DNA of 64,000 nucleotides, taken from the NCBI GenBank assembly GCA_025751475.1, contig JAOWLD010000001.1:310001-374000 (forward strand). Direction: 5' to 3'. Shown here piece by piece: positions 37,894-46,863 of the stretch (position 1 is its first letter; every line of letters starts with the position of its first letter). The notes under the pieces were generated by a model. It did no database searches and had not been told where the DNA came from. It was given only the letters and a program-made list of their open reading frames with translations. A program made the position numbers and the translations under genes. Source of the DNA: Rhodobacteraceae bacterium XHP0102 (GTDB lineage Bacteria > Pseudomonadota > Alphaproteobacteria > Rhodobacterales > Rhodobacteraceae).

Positions 37894-40704
37894 ATGACAG
37901 GCACAGCGCTGGGCCAAGGGCGGATCGCCGCCGTATTGGGCCCGACCAATACCGGCAAAACCCATTACGCCATCGAACGGATGTTGGCACATCGGACAGG
38001 GGTCATTGGCCTACCTTTGCGCCTTTTGGCGCGCGAGGTCTATGATCGTATCGTAGCAATGCGCGGCCCTTCGGTGGTCGCGCTCGTCACTGGCGAGGAA
38101 CGCATCATTCCCGACCGTGTGCAATATTGGGTTTGCACGGTCGAGGCGATGCCTGCAAATCACGCTTGCGATTTTCTGGCGGTGGATGAAATCCAACTTT
38201 GCGCTGATCCTGAACGGGGTCATGTCTTTACGGATCGCTTGCTTCATGCGCGGGGCTTGCATGAGACGTTGTTTCTGGGTGCGGATACGATGCGCGGCGC
38301 GATTGCGGCGCTTGTGCCAAAAGCGCAATTCCTCAGCCGCGAGCGCTTTTCGGACCTGACCTATACGGGGTCAAAGAAGATTTCACGAATGTCGCCGCGT
38401 TCAGCCATCGTGGGGTTTTCGGTTGAGAATGTCTACGCCATAGCCGAGCTGTTGCGCCGCCAAAAGGGCGGTGCTGCGGTTGTGATGGGTGCGCTAAGTC
38501 CGCGCACACGCAATGCGCAGGTCGATCTCTATCAAAACGGTGATGTCGAGTTCCTTGTTGCGACAGATGCCATTGGGATGGGACTGAACCTTGATATCAA
38601 GCACGTGGCCTTTTCGGGATTGCGCAAATTTGATGGCCGTAAGATGCGCGATTTGGCCCCGAATGAATTGGGCCAGATCGCGGGGCGCGCCGGGCGGCAT
38701 ACCTTGCCAGGCACATTCGGGGTCACGGGCGAAGCCAGCCCCTTGGACGATGAGGTGGTCAAAGCCATAACTGAGCACCGTTTCGCTCCTATTCGGAAAT
38801 TGCAATGGCGCAACAGTCAGCTGTCTTTTGGGTCGATCTCGCGTCTTTTAATGTCTTTAGAGGCACAAACTGACAATGAATGGCTGACAAGGGCGCGGGC
38901 AGCGGATGATGTTGTGGCGCTGCGCGCGCTGTCGGAACGGGCCGATGTGACCCATCGGATCAGGGATGCCCATGATGTGCGTCTGTTGTGGGATGTGTGC
39001 TGTATTCCCGATTTTCGCGGGATCAGCCAAGCTGAGCACAGCAGCCTTTTGGCGGGCATCTTTCAATATTTGCATGAGTTGGGCCGCGTGCCTGATGATT
39101 GGCTTGCGCGACAGGTGAAACGGATTGACAGGCAAGATGGTGATATTGACACATTGTCGAAACGCTTGGCCTATATCCGCACATGGACATTTGTCGCACA
39201 ACGTGCTGCTTGGGTGGATGATGTCGCGTATTGGCGCGAGGAAACCCGTGCGGTAGAAGACCGCTTGTCAGATGCGCTGCACGCGCGGCTGACCCAAAGA
39301 TTTGTCGATCGGCGCACATCGGTTTTGATGCGGCGATTGAAGCAGAAGGAGAGCCTTGTGGCCGAAGTGAATGAAAACGGGGAAGTGACGGTCGAGGGTC
39401 AATTTATTGGCCGCTTGGATGGGTTCCGCTTCAAGCAGGACAGTGCCGCCACACCCGATGAAGCGAAAACCCTACGTCAGGCCGCTGTTGCGGCGCTCAA
39501 ACCCGAGATGCATTTGCGCGCAGATCGTTTGTATAACGCGCCTGACACGGAATTCGATTTCACAGAGCAAGGTGGATTGATGTGGGGGCAATCTGCCGTG
39601 GGCAAGTTGACCGCGGGCAGCGATGCGTTGCGTCCTGTGGCGGAGGCTTTCGTGGACGAAGATGCAGGCACGGAGGTGATCCAAAAGGTTCAGCGCCGCT
39701 TGCAGCATTTTATTGATCGCAAAATTGCCGCTTTGTTTGAGCCAATGTTGGCGATGCAAAAAGACGAGACCATTACGGGTCTCGCCCGCGGCTTTGCCTT
39801 CCGCTTGTCTGAGGCGATGGGCGTTCTACCCCGCAGCGCAGTTGCAGATGAGGTGAAATCGCTTGATCAAGAGGCCCGTGGTCTGTTGCGCAAACATGGG
39901 GTGCGGTTTGGTCAATTCACGATCTTCATGCCTGCTGTTTTGAAGCCTGCGCCCACACGGCTGCGCCTGGTGCTTTGGGGGCTGGCGGGCAAGTTGGATG
40001 AATTCCCCGAAAGCCCACCTGCAGGTCTTGTGACCATCCCCAATGATGAGAAGGCGCCTGTCGATTATTTCACCATGTCGGGCTACCGTCCCGCAGGTTC
40101 GCGCGCGATCCGCATTGATATGTTGGAGCGTTTGGCGGATATGTTGCGCAAAGAGGACAGCCGCGCAGGGTTCGAGGGCAATGCGGATATGCTGTCGATC
40201 ACGGGCCTCACCTTGGAGCAATTTGCCGATCTGATGACGGGTCTGGGCTATAAGGCCGAGCGGGGCGAACGGGTGAAGCAAAAGGCACAGGCCGCCCCCA
40301 CGGCATCCGAAACAGGGCCCGAGGCATCGCATGACGCGGAAAACCAAGGCGCGCAAGGCAGCGTGCCAGATGTGGTGGATGCGCCCGCCACGGATGTCGC
40401 GCCAGAAAGCGCTGCGCCTTTGTCGACCGAGGCCAACCCAGACGCGCCTGCTGAAACGGAGGTGTTTTACACATTCCAATGGGCGCCGCGCCGCACAGAG
40501 CGCAAGCCTCATCCGCGCCGCGAGGCGGGGGGCGATACTGGCAAGCCACAGCGCCCCAAAAAGGGCGGGAAGCCCGCACGCGGCCCGAAAGGCAAGCCCG
40601 AGCAAGGCGCACGCAATTTCAGCGCCAAGCCTGAAAAAAAGGATCGTATTGATCCCGATAACCCATTTGCACAGGCATTGATGGGCCTAAAGGAGAAGGG
40701 TTGA
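37894..40704 (+). CDS. SUV3-like superfamily 2 RNA helicase
   Basis: A 936-residue DExH helicase resembling mitochondrial SUV3 and bacterial MgpS-type proteins. Motif I is LGPTNTGKTHYAIERM (residues ~15-30), motif II VDEIQL (~residue 96), and the RecA2 domain includes ATDAIGMGLNLDIKHVAF and QIAGRAGRHTLPGTFG. A central helical region and an Ala/Glu-rich, then strongly basic, C-terminal tail (~residues 805-936, ending with KPARGPKGKPEQG and FAQALMGLKEKG) follow. It probably unwinds structured RNA (inference). Its stop overlaps the next gene (TTGA). Confidence 0.88.
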   Translation: MTGTALGQGRIAAVLGPTNTGKTHYAIERMLAHRTGVIGLPLRLLAREVYDRIVAMRGPSVVALVTGEERIIPDRVQYWVCTVEAMPANHACDFLAVDEIQLCADPERGHVFTDRLLHARGLHETLFLGADTMRGAIAALVPKAQFLSRERFSDLTYTGSKKISRMSPRSAIVGFSVENVYAIAELLRRQKGGAAVVMGALSPRTRNAQVDLYQNGDVEFLVATDAIGMGLNLDIKHVAFSGLRKFDGRKMRDLAPNELGQIAGRAGRHTLPGTFGVTGEASPLDDEVVKAITEHRFAPIRKLQWRNSQLSFGSISRLLMSLEAQTDNEWLTRARAADDVVALRALSERADVTHRIRDAHDVRLLWDVCCIPDFRGISQAEHSSLLAGIFQYLHELGRVPDDWLARQVKRIDRQDGDIDTLSKRLAYIRTWTFVAQRAAWVDDVAYWREETRAVEDRLSDALHARLTQRFVDRRTSVLMRRLKQKESLVAEVNENGEVTVEGQFIGRLDGFRFKQDSAATPDEAKTLRQAAVAALKPEMHLRADRLYNAPDTEFDFTEQGGLMWGQSAVGKLTAGSDALRPVAEAFVDEDAGTEVIQKVQRRLQHFIDRKIAALFEPMLAMQKDETITGLARGFAFRLSEAMGVLPRSAVADEVKSLDQEARGLLRKHGVRFGQFTIFMPAVLKPAPTRLRLVLWGLAGKLDEFPESPPAGLVTIPNDEKAPVDYFTMSGYRPAGSRAIRIDMLERLADMLRKEDSRAGFEGNADMLSITGLTLEQFADLMTGLGYKAERGERVKQKAQAAPTASETGPEASHDAENQGAQGSVPDVVDAPATDVAPESAAPLSTEANPDAPAETEVFYTFQWAPRRTERKPHPRREAGGDTGKPQRPKKGGKPARGPKGKPEQGARNFSAKPEKKDRIDPDNPFAQALMGLKEKG

Positions 40705-41075
40705 ACGTAGCGCGCGCAACCATGCGGCTGGATAAATGGCTGTGGTTTGCACGGTTTTTTAAAACCCGCAGCCTTGCCACCCGCATGGTCGAGGAGGGGG
40801 CAATCCGCGTCAACGCCAACCGCGTGAGCAAGCCTGCCACTTTGGTGGGGGCGGGCGATGTTCTAACCTTCGCCCAAGGTCGTGCGGTGCGGGTGGTGCG
40901 CATTGCGGCCCTGCCCACGCGCCGTGGACCGCCTTCTGAAGCGCAAGAAGCCTACACCGATTTGAGCGAGGTCAAAGACACCATTCTTGAAACCGTGTCT
41001 GACAAAGGACAGAAACGGCCTGACAAACGCGAAAGAAGACAGGCCATTTCTTTGCGCCATGGGGCGCTTGAATGA
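40701..41075 (+). CDS. RNA-binding S4-domain protein, Hsp15-like
   Basis: A 124-residue protein with an N-terminal S4 domain (MRLDKWLWFARFFKTRSLA, then RMVEEGAIRVNANRVSKPA). E. coli Hsp15 binds stalled 50S subunits carrying nascent chains and allows their recycling. The C-terminal third is polar and basic. AAGGAG precedes a TTG at 40701 that overlaps the helicase stop, and an ATG at 40722 is the alternative start. The TTG start is chosen for the ribosome-binding site and the coupling. Paired with an RNA helicase, it points to RNA/ribosome handling. Confidence 0.85.
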   Translation: MNVARATMRLDKWLWFARFFKTRSLATRMVEEGAIRVNANRVSKPATLVGAGDVLTFAQGRAVRVVRIAALPTRRGPPSEAQEAYTDLSEVKDTILETVSDKGQKRPDKRERRQAISLRHGALE

Positions 41076-41131
41076 TCCTGCAGGGAAGATTAAACCCCTG
41101 CGCAAGACGTCTATGAAAGAGTGATGACCCG

Positions 41132-41467
41132 ATGACCTATGTCGTGACCGACAATTGCATTGCCTGCAAATACACGGATTGTGTTGAGGTGTGCCCCGTG
41201 GATTGTTTCTATGAGGGGGAGAATATGTTGGTCATTCACCCCGATGAATGCATTGATTGCGGCGTCTGTGAACCAGAGTGCCCCGCCGATGCAATTCGCC
41301 CCGACACCGAGCCTGACATGGAACAATGGGTGGAGTTTAACCGCAAATGGTCGGAGGCATGGCCTGTGATCATCACCAAAAAAGATCCGCTGCCAGAGGC
41401 CGAGGAGATGGATGGGAAAAGCGGAAAAATGGACCTCTTCTCCGAGAAGCCCGGCGAGGGTGGCTAA
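41132..41467 (+). CDS. fdxA: Seven-iron ferredoxin FdxA
   Basis: A 111-residue ferredoxin with one [3Fe-4S] and one [4Fe-4S] cluster, as in Azotobacter FdI. Cysteines are in [17 protein letters not shown] (residues ~9-25) and [12 protein letters not shown] (~40-51). The C-terminal extension with [20 protein letters not shown] is typical of this type. It carries electrons for unknown partners. It follows the S4 gene by 56 bases and is followed by a 315-bp gap before carD. Confidence 0.95.
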   Translation: MTYVVTDNCIACKYTDCVEVCPVDCFYEGENMLVIHPDECIDCGVCEPECPADAIRPDTEPDMEQWVEFNRKWSEAWPVIITKKDPLPEAEEMDGKSGKMDLFSEKPGEGG

Positions 41468-41782
41468 ATCTGGTTTTAGAGAATCGATTCGGCGCGTTTT
41501 TGCCCCGCCTTTTTGTTTGCGCCCTCACCGTTTCCATCGTGCAAACCCTTTAAAAATGGGATTATGCGGCGTGGTGTAAGAGCCAACTTTCTTGCAGCGG
41601 TGTTTTGTGTTACAATGTCGTTGCAAACTTTTTTGGAATCACCGCCCAAACCAACATATTCGCGGGCTATTGGCCATTGCCTCACATTCCGTTTTGATCG
41701 CTGTTCAGAAAAGCTGGTCTTTTCTGGGAGCGTTTCTTTCGGTTGAACGGCAGTGGTGGCCCGTGGGAAGGACAAAACGCAG
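41468..41782 (+). other. Long gap between fdxA and carD: probable carD promoter/leader
   Basis: No convincing gene lies here. Near the fdxA end a short GC stem followed by CTTTTTG (about 41490-41516) may be a weak terminator. Further on, TTTCTT and TACAAT separated by 17 bases (41588-41616) is a possible sigma-70-like promoter. The rest is less GC-rich than coding DNA and could be a long 5' leader for carD. All functional statements are inference. Confidence 0.35.
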
Positions 41783-42295
41783 ATGAGCAAGTCGCGTAAA
41801 TCGCAAGAATTCAGCCCGAATGACTATGTGGTCTATCCAGCCCATGGTGTTGGCCAGATCATTTCGATCGAAGAGCAAGAGATTGCAGGGATGCAATTGG
41901 AATTGTTCGTGATCTCGTTTGAAAAGGACAAAATGACCCTGCGCGTGCCAACAGCCAAGGCCAGCGAAGTGGGGATGCGCTCGCTCTCTAGCCCTGATGT
42001 GGTGTCCAAGGCCTTGGACACGCTCAAAGGCAAAGCGCGCGTGAAGCGGGCCATGTGGTCGCGCCGTGCTCAAGAATACGAGCAAAAAATCAATTCTGGC
42101 GATTTGATTGCCATTGCCGAGGTTGTGCGGGATTTGCATCGTGCCGATGATCAACGCGAACAAAGCTATTCCGAGCGCCAGTTGTATGAAGCGGCGCTGG
42201 AACGCTTAACCCGTGAATTGGCCGCAGTTCAAGGAATGGACGAACGGGGTGCGCAGCAGCGTGTGGATGAGGTCTTGACCGCCCGCGCGGCCTGA
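41783..42295 (+). CDS. carD: CarD/CdnL-family RNA polymerase-binding transcription factor
   Basis: A 170-residue protein. The N-terminal Tudor-like RNA-polymerase interaction domain is marked by NDYVVYPAHGVGQIISIEEQ (~residues 12-31), with the following ELFVISFEKDKMTLRVPTAKA. The C-terminal helical half (AMWSRRAQEYEQKINSGDL) contacts promoter DNA. CdnL/CarD stabilises open promoter complexes, including rRNA promoters in some bacteria. The ATG at 41783 is preceded by AAGGA. An upstream in-frame extension is not needed. A strong terminator follows. Confidence 0.92.
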   Translation: MSKSRKSQEFSPNDYVVYPAHGVGQIISIEEQEIAGMQLELFVISFEKDKMTLRVPTAKASEVGMRSLSSPDVVSKALDTLKGKARVKRAMWSRRAQEYEQKINSGDLIAIAEVVRDLHRADDQREQSYSERQLYEAALERLTRELAAVQGMDERGAQQRVDEVLTARAA

Positions 42296-42316
42296 TCTGT
42301 CACGGCAGTAAATTGC

Positions 42317-42350
42317 AAAGCCGCGCAAGCCCAGTTTGCGCGGCTTTTTT
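42317..42350 (+). terminator. Intrinsic terminator of carD
   Basis: A perfect 12-bp stem, AAAGCCGCGCAA at 42317-42328 with TTGCGCGGCTTT at 42336-42347, a seven-base loop and a six-T run. The converging cobS ends at its edge, so it may act both ways. Confidence 0.9.
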
Positions 42351-43117
42351 CATGTCAAAAGCGCGACACAGGCCGCGAGCGCGGCGATTTCACTGACCTG
42401 TTGGCTTGCTCCCAGAACATCGCCCGTTTGGCCCCCGATTTTCGCCTGTGCGAGGGCGGCAAGAAAGAATGCGGCAATGCCTGCAATCAGGAAAACGGCC
42501 AGACCCTCGAGAGGGCCGATCAAGGCCACGCAAAGGGCAAGGCCAAGCGCCGCGGAAATCCCAGTCGAAAGACCCGAAGTTTGCCCGACTTTCTGCGACA
42601 GACCATCGCTGCGTGGATTGGGCATATAGCGCATCATCGCGACCATCGGCGCGCGGCTGAGGGCGGCAATGGCGATCAGCGCAAGCGGTGTTTGCGCGAT
42701 CAGCGTAATGATTAAGCTTACGCGCAACAACAGCGAAAGGATCAAGGCCACAACGCCATAGACCCCCACATGGCTGTCCTTCATGATGCGCAGACGGTCT
42801 TGCACCGACCATCCCCCCCAAAAGCCATCTGCGACATCCGACAGCCCGTCTTCGTGCAGCGCCCCGCTGGCCATAATCATCGCGCCAAGGGCGATCAATC
42901 CTGCAACGGTAAGGGGTAGACCTATGCCAAGGGCCGCGCCGCCAAGGCCCATCCCAATCGCACCGATCACTGCGCCCACGATTGGGTAGGCCCATGCCGC
43001 CTCTGCACCGCGACTGTAATCGGGCTTGATGGGCAAAGGCAGTCGGCTGAGGAGTGCAAAAGCCACGCCGATATCCCCAAGTTTTGGCAAGCTTCCTTGA
43101 AGCGGATTATGGGCCAT
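42350..43117 (-). CDS. cobS: Adenosylcobinamide-GDP ribazoletransferase
   Basis: A 255-residue polytopic membrane enzyme that joins adenosylcobinamide-GDP to alpha-ribazole in the last steps of cobalamin synthesis. The catalytic motif is [18 protein letters not shown] (~residues 84-101), surrounded by several hydrophobic helices. The ATG at 43117 (MAHNPLQGS) gives the family length, and the frame upstream overlaps cobT. It is divergent from cobT. The product cofactor is needed by the methylmalonyl-CoA mutase encoded at 19.6-21.7 kb. Confidence 0.93.
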   Translation of the reverse strand: MAHNPLQGSLPKLGDIGVAFALLSRLPLPIKPDYSRGAEAAWAYPIVGAVIGAIGMGLGGAALGIGLPLTVAGLIALGAMIMASGALHEDGLSDVADGFWGGWSVQDRLRIMKDSHVGVYGVVALILSLLLRVSLIITLIAQTPLALIAIAALSRAPMVAMMRYMPNPRSDGLSQKVGQTSGLSTGISAALGLALCVALIGPLEGLAVFLIAGIAAFFLAALAQAKIGGQTGDVLGASQQVSEIAALAACVALLT

Positions 43118-43198
43118 ATCTGTGATATTCCTATTGTCCTTGGGTTTCTCTATCGGATAGCACAAGGCCCACGCAATGTTTTCATCTTTGGGGGTGCC

Positions 43199-44212
43199 GT
43201 GACTGTTTTTGAAAGCCAAGCGGATATCTATCACGCGCTGACTTCTGCTCCAAAGCCTGATGCGACCGCACGGAAGGCGGCACTTGAGCGCAATGCGCAA
43301 TTGACCAAGCCGCCCGGCGCTTTGGGACAGTTAGAAGAACTGGCGATCTGGTATTGCGCTTGGCGTGGAGATGCGCGCGCGCGGGTCGAGAGGCCACAGG
43401 TTATCGTTTTTGCGGGCAATCACGGCGTGACTGCACAAGGCGTCAGTGCCTTTCCCGCTGAGGTCACAGCGCAGATGGTGGCGAATTTTGAAACGGGTGG
43501 CGCCGCAATCAACCAGTTGTCGGAATTGGCGGGCGCCACGATGCGGGTGCACGCTTTGGACCTGGACCGGCCAACCGCGGATTTCACACAAGGCTCCGCC
43601 ATGTCGGAGTCCGATTTTTTGGACGCGTTCAATCGTGGCTGGGGGGCGGTCGATCCAAGCGCGGATCTTTTGGTCGTGGGCGAGATGGGGATCGGCAACA
43701 CGACCTCGGCGGCGGCCGTGGCCTGCGCGTTATATGGCGGAGAGGCCCTTCATTGGGTGGGGCGCGGAACGGGCGTGGATGATGCGGGCCTTGCCCGCAA
43801 AGCCGAAGTTGTGGCGCGTGGAATTGCGGCCAACCCTGACAGCATGACCAACCCATTGACCGCGTTGCGCTGCCTGGGCGGGCGGGAGCTTGTGGCTATG
43901 GCAGGAGCCATCGCCGCCGCACGGGCTGCGCGCATTCCTGTCATTCTGGACGGGTTTATTTGCACGGCAGCGGCGGCGGCTCTGGAACGGACCGTGACGG
44001 GGGCTTTGGATCATTGTGTGGCAGGACACCTTTCGGCGGAAGGTGGGCATGAGAAGCTGTTGGCCGCATTGGGCAAGACCCCGCTTTTGAATTTGGGCCT
44101 GCGTCTTGGCGAAGGCAGCGGGGCCGCTTTGGCCATTCAAATCCTCAAAGGGGCTTTGGCGTGCCACTCTGGAATGGCAAGCTTTGCTGAGGCGGGCGTG
44201 AGCACGCAATAG
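43199..44212 (+). CDS. cobT: Nicotinate-nucleotide--dimethylbenzimidazole phosphoribosyltransferase
   Basis: A 337-residue enzyme making alpha-ribazole phosphate, the CobS substrate precursor. Motifs: [15 protein letters not shown] (~residue 39), [31 protein letters not shown] and the late catalytic-glutamate segment [13 protein letters not shown]. The GTG at 43199 with GGGGG upstream gives the usual length. An ATG at 43097 would add 34 hydrophobic residues overlapping cobS and is rejected. The 81-bp divergent promoter shared with cobS is too short for a cobalamin riboswitch. Confidence 0.93.
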   Translation: MTVFESQADIYHALTSAPKPDATARKAALERNAQLTKPPGALGQLEELAIWYCAWRGDARARVERPQVIVFAGNHGVTAQGVSAFPAEVTAQMVANFETGGAAINQLSELAGATMRVHALDLDRPTADFTQGSAMSESDFLDAFNRGWGAVDPSADLLVVGEMGIGNTTSAAAVACALYGGEALHWVGRGTGVDDAGLARKAEVVARGIAANPDSMTNPLTALRCLGGRELVAMAGAIAAARAARIPVILDGFICTAAAAALERTVTGALDHCVAGHLSAEGGHEKLLAALGKTPLLNLGLRLGEGSGAALAIQILKGALACHSGMASFAEAGVSTQ

Positions 44213-44241
44213 CGGCCCGCTCACGCGTCTGGCAGTTTGGC

Positions 44242-44697
44242 TTACAAGGGCAGGGGGCTGTCCAGCTTGATCTGCTCCATCACGATTTGGGTGTGTAGTT
44301 TTTCGACCATCGGATGGGGCAATATGATTTGGTCGATCAAGGCGCGCAGGGCATCCAAATCGCTGCACCAAATGCGCAAGACCGTATTCTCGGCCCCTGT
44401 GATGTCGAAGGCCGACACAATTTCAGGCGTGGTTTGCAACAGTCGCGTGAAATCATCCATGAGGGATGGGTCATGGGGCGCGCGGGTTATGGTCACAAAC
44501 GCCTGCACACGGAGGCCACAGGTGGCGGGGTCGATATCAACGCTCACACCGCGCAAAACACCTGTATGTTCAAGCTTTTGACGTCTGCGACCCGCTTGAG
44601 AGGTCGATAGCCCCAAATGGCGGCCCATATCCTGCGCGGTCATGGCGCCGTTTTGTTGCAGCGCGCGCAAAAGTCGGCGGTCTGTTCGGTCCAGCAT
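44242..44697 (-). CDS. Lrp/AsnC family transcriptional regulator
   Basis: A 151-residue regulator with an N-terminal HTH (MLDRTDRRLLRALQQNGAMT, then AQDMGRHLGLSTSQAGRRRQKL) and a C-terminal RAM domain. The ATG at 44697 is used, and a TTG two codons upstream is the only alternative. It converges on cobT with 29 bases between stops. An AT-rich inverted repeat just upstream may be its own operator. Target genes and effector are unknown. The HTH is distinct from that of the Lrp protein at 4.4-4.9 kb. Confidence 0.9.
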   Translation of the reverse strand: MLDRTDRRLLRALQQNGAMTAQDMGRHLGLSTSQAGRRRQKLEHTGVLRGVSVDIDPATCGLRVQAFVTITRAPHDPSLMDDFTRLLQTTPEIVSAFDITGAENTVLRIWCSDLDALRALIDQIILPHPMVEKLHTQIVMEQIKLDSPLPL

Positions 44698-44723
44698 ACG
44701 CAAATCACCCGATATAAATAAAT

Positions 44724-44746
44724 TATATGCGTATAATTTGCATATA
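44724..44746. promoter_or_regulatory. AT-rich inverted repeat, candidate operator of the Lrp gene
   Basis: TATATGC (44724-44730) and GCATATA (44740-44746) form a 7-bp dyad with an AT-rich nine-base centre, 27 bases upstream of the regulator's ATG. Lrp-type proteins often bind such AT-rich dyads near their own promoters. The dyad is seen. Binding is inferred. Confidence 0.35.
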
Positions 44747-44778
44747 TATGATGAAAACCCAAGGGTTTTGCGCGTGGC

Positions 44779-45450
44779 TTATAAGCCGCCCACAATCATC
44801 GGGCGCAGCTCACGCTCCAGTTTGCGCAGCATGGCGGCTTCGAAATCCGCATAGTCCTGCGCGTATTCGACAAAGGCGGCAGGCCCACGCATGATTTCGC
44901 GCTGATAATATCCGATAATATCTGGCGCTGCACCCCCAATGGCCAATCCGTTCACGGTGACCCCCTCGAAGGGAAAATGGTTGAAGGCGTGCTCGGGCTT
45001 GAAGCCCTCGTTATTCTCACCATCGCCTGAGATATCAAGCGTTTTGAAGTCGCAATCAGGAGAGGCGGCCAATTGGGTCGCGCCAAATCCAAGCGCATAT
45101 CCAAGTGCAGTTGGAAATTCGTCATCCCCGCGCGGCGCGTTTAGGATTTCTGTGGCAATCCCGCTGAGGGTGGCGGGGTTATCAATAAGCTGCCACGCGA
45201 CCAAGACCTGTTGTTGCCGCCGCCCTGACCATTCGTAGACGGAGAGGGCGACTGGCCCGCCCCCATCGAGGAACGCCGCTATCACGGGTGGGCTGACCAA
45301 TGCGCGCGCAAGCCCCGCGCGCATCAGATCATGTTCCGCTGCATCAACCGAAGCGGAGGCATCCAAACCCAAGGCCAAGGCCAAGCGGCAGGCATGGGCC
45401 ATTTGGGGCAGCATCACCGCCGCCCCACAGATCAGCGCAGCCCTTACCAA
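44779..45450 (-). CDS. DUF1194 protein, von Willebrand A-like, exported
   Basis: About 223 residues. A signal peptide (RAALICGAAVMLPQMAHA) is followed by a VWA-like domain with an intact MIDAS-type DASAS motif (LGLDASASVD) and the downstream LDISGDGENN. Such domains bind a divalent metal and a protein ligand. No ATG gives a full signal peptide: the best start is the TTG at 45450, which overlaps the end of the upstream VOC gene, with a second TTG at 45477. Both lie beside a perfect 18-bp palindrome. The true start is uncertain. Confidence 0.75.
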   Translation of the reverse strand: MVRAALICGAAVMLPQMAHACRLALALGLDASASVDAAEHDLMRAGLARALVSPPVIAAFLDGGGPVALSVYEWSGRRQQQVLVAWQLIDNPATLSGIATEILNAPRGDDEFPTALGYALGFGATQLAASPDCDFKTLDISGDGENNEGFKPEHAFNHFPFEGVTVNGLAIGGAAPDIIGYYQREIMRGPAAFVEYAQDYADFEAAMLRKLERELRPMIVGGL

Positions 45451-45872
45451 TGCCCAATATTGGGCATCGACACCCAAGGTTCGGCAGGGGTTTGCGCCGC
45501 ACCTTTTTGCAGCAATTCGACCGACACATTATCGGGCGAGCGCACAAAGGCCATGCGCCCATCGCGGGGCGGACGATTGATCGTCACGCCATGATCCATC
45601 AAATGCTGACACATGGCGTAGATGTCATCGACCTCATAGGCGAGATGGCCAAAATGACGGCTGTCTGAGGGCAGGCCATCATCGCCATCCCAATTATAGG
45701 TCAGCTCTACGGGACAATCTTCTTGACCCTCGGGGGCCATGAAGACCAAGGTGAATCTGCCATTCTCATAGTCCGAGCGCCGCGTTTCCTTCAGCCCCAA
45801 AAGCGCAAAGAACCGCTGGCTGGCCTCCAAGTCTTGGACCCGCACCATGGTATGAAGATATCGGATCGTCAT
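45444..45872 (-). CDS. gloA: VOC-family metalloenzyme, lactoylglutathione lyase-like
   Basis: A 142-residue glyoxalase I-type protein that would isomerise the methylglyoxal-glutathione hemithioacetal. Candidate metal ligands lie in RYLHTMVRVQDLEAS (His ~7), VELTYN (Glu ~56), GHLAYEVDDI (His ~75) and NVSVELLQ (Glu ~119), the usual H/E/H/E set. GGGAGG lies five bases before the ATG at 45872. It is upstream of and overlapping the DUF1194 gene. Confidence 0.85.
   Translation of the reverse strand: MTIRYLHTMVRVQDLEASQRFFALLGLKETRRSDYENGRFTLVFMAPEGQEDCPVELTYNWDGDDGLPSDSRHFGHLAYEVDDIYAMCQHLMDHGVTINRPPRDGRMAFVRSPDNVSVELLQKGAAQTPAEPWVSMPNIGHW
45450..45467. repeat. Perfect 18-bp palindrome at the gloA/DUF1194 overlap
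   Basis: ATGCCCAATATTGGGCAT is its own reverse complement. It codes for the last residues of the VOC protein and abuts the TTG that probably starts the DUF1194 gene. It may form an mRNA hairpin affecting coupling, or be a protein-binding site. Confidence 0.55.
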
Positions 45873-46033
45873 TGATGCCTCCCTTTCGTCACTTCCTCTG
45901 CGCTGAAACTAGCGCATGATAAACAGAATAATAGGGGGCAGCGGGGAAGAAAACCCATACTCGATATTGCGGTTTGTGGAAAAATCGTTTCAATATATAG
46001 CGTAATGATGGCCCAGCTTTTGGATTTTGGACG

Positions 46034-46852
46034 ATGCAACAATATCATGATCAATTGGCGCTGATCCTTGAGAAGGGTGTGGATACAACCGACCGCACGG
46101 GCACGGGCACACGCAGTTATTTCGGTCTACAAGCGCGCTATGATCTGAGCGAAACCTTCCCGTTGATCACAACCAAAAAACTACATCTCAAATCCATCAT
46201 CCATGAACTATTATGGTTTCTCGCAGGCGACACGAACATTGGTTATCTCAAGGAAAATGGCGTTTCGATCTGGGATGAATGGGCCGATGAAAATGGCGAC
46301 CTTGGCCCAGTTTATGGCCATCAATGGCGGCACTTCCCCAAGGTCATACGCGGGGCAGATGGGGCCGTAACCATTGGATCGGTCGACCAGATTGCCAATT
46401 TGGTCGATATGATCAAACGCACCCCTGACAGCCGCCGTTTGATTGTGTCGGCTTGGAACCCGGGCGAGGTGGATCAAATGGCACTGCCGCCCTGTCATAC
46501 GCTGTGGCAGGTTAAAATCTTGGACGGGCGGCTGAGTTTGCAGCTCTATCAACGCTCTGCTGATATGTTCTTGGGCGTTCCATTTAACATCGCCTCCTAC
46601 GCGTTATTGGCGGTGATGCTGGCCCATGTGACGGGCTACAAACCTGGTGAATTTGTGCATTCCATAGGCGATGGTCACATTTATTCCAATCATATGGATC
46701 AGGTCAAAGAACAGCTGTCGCGCGACAGCCGCCCCGCACCGACCCTGCGGCTTGCCCGTGATGTCGGCTCGATCTTCGACTTCCGTTATGAGGATTTTAT
46801 CATCGAAGGCTATGATCCGCACCCCGCGATCAAAGCACCTGTAGCGGTTTAA
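46034..46852 (+). CDS. thyA: Thymidylate synthase
   Basis: A 272-residue enzyme methylating dUMP to dTMP with methylene-tetrahydrofolate. The catalytic cysteine is in [10 protein letters not shown] (~residue 156), with [20 protein letters not shown] and the [20 protein letters not shown] motif. The length fits the E. coli-type family. It precedes folA by 11 bases, a common pair, since ThyA produces dihydrofolate that FolA reduces. Confidence 0.97.
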   Translation: MQQYHDQLALILEKGVDTTDRTGTGTRSYFGLQARYDLSETFPLITTKKLHLKSIIHELLWFLAGDTNIGYLKENGVSIWDEWADENGDLGPVYGHQWRHFPKVIRGADGAVTIGSVDQIANLVDMIKRTPDSRRLIVSAWNPGEVDQMALPPCHTLWQVKILDGRLSLQLYQRSADMFLGVPFNIASYALLAVMLAHVTGYKPGEFVHSIGDGHIYSNHMDQVKEQLSRDSRPAPTLRLARDVGSIFDFRYEDFIIEGYDPHPAIKAPVAV

Positions 46853-46863
46853 GGGGCGCGCGC

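Noticed and set aside
43097-43198. Upstream ATG extension of cobT
   Set aside because: It would add 34 hydrophobic residues, overlap the divergent cobS start and exceed the family length. The GTG at 43199 is better.
43118-43198. Cobalamin riboswitch between cobS and cobT
   Set aside because: Only 81 bp are available and no B12-box-like sequence is seen.
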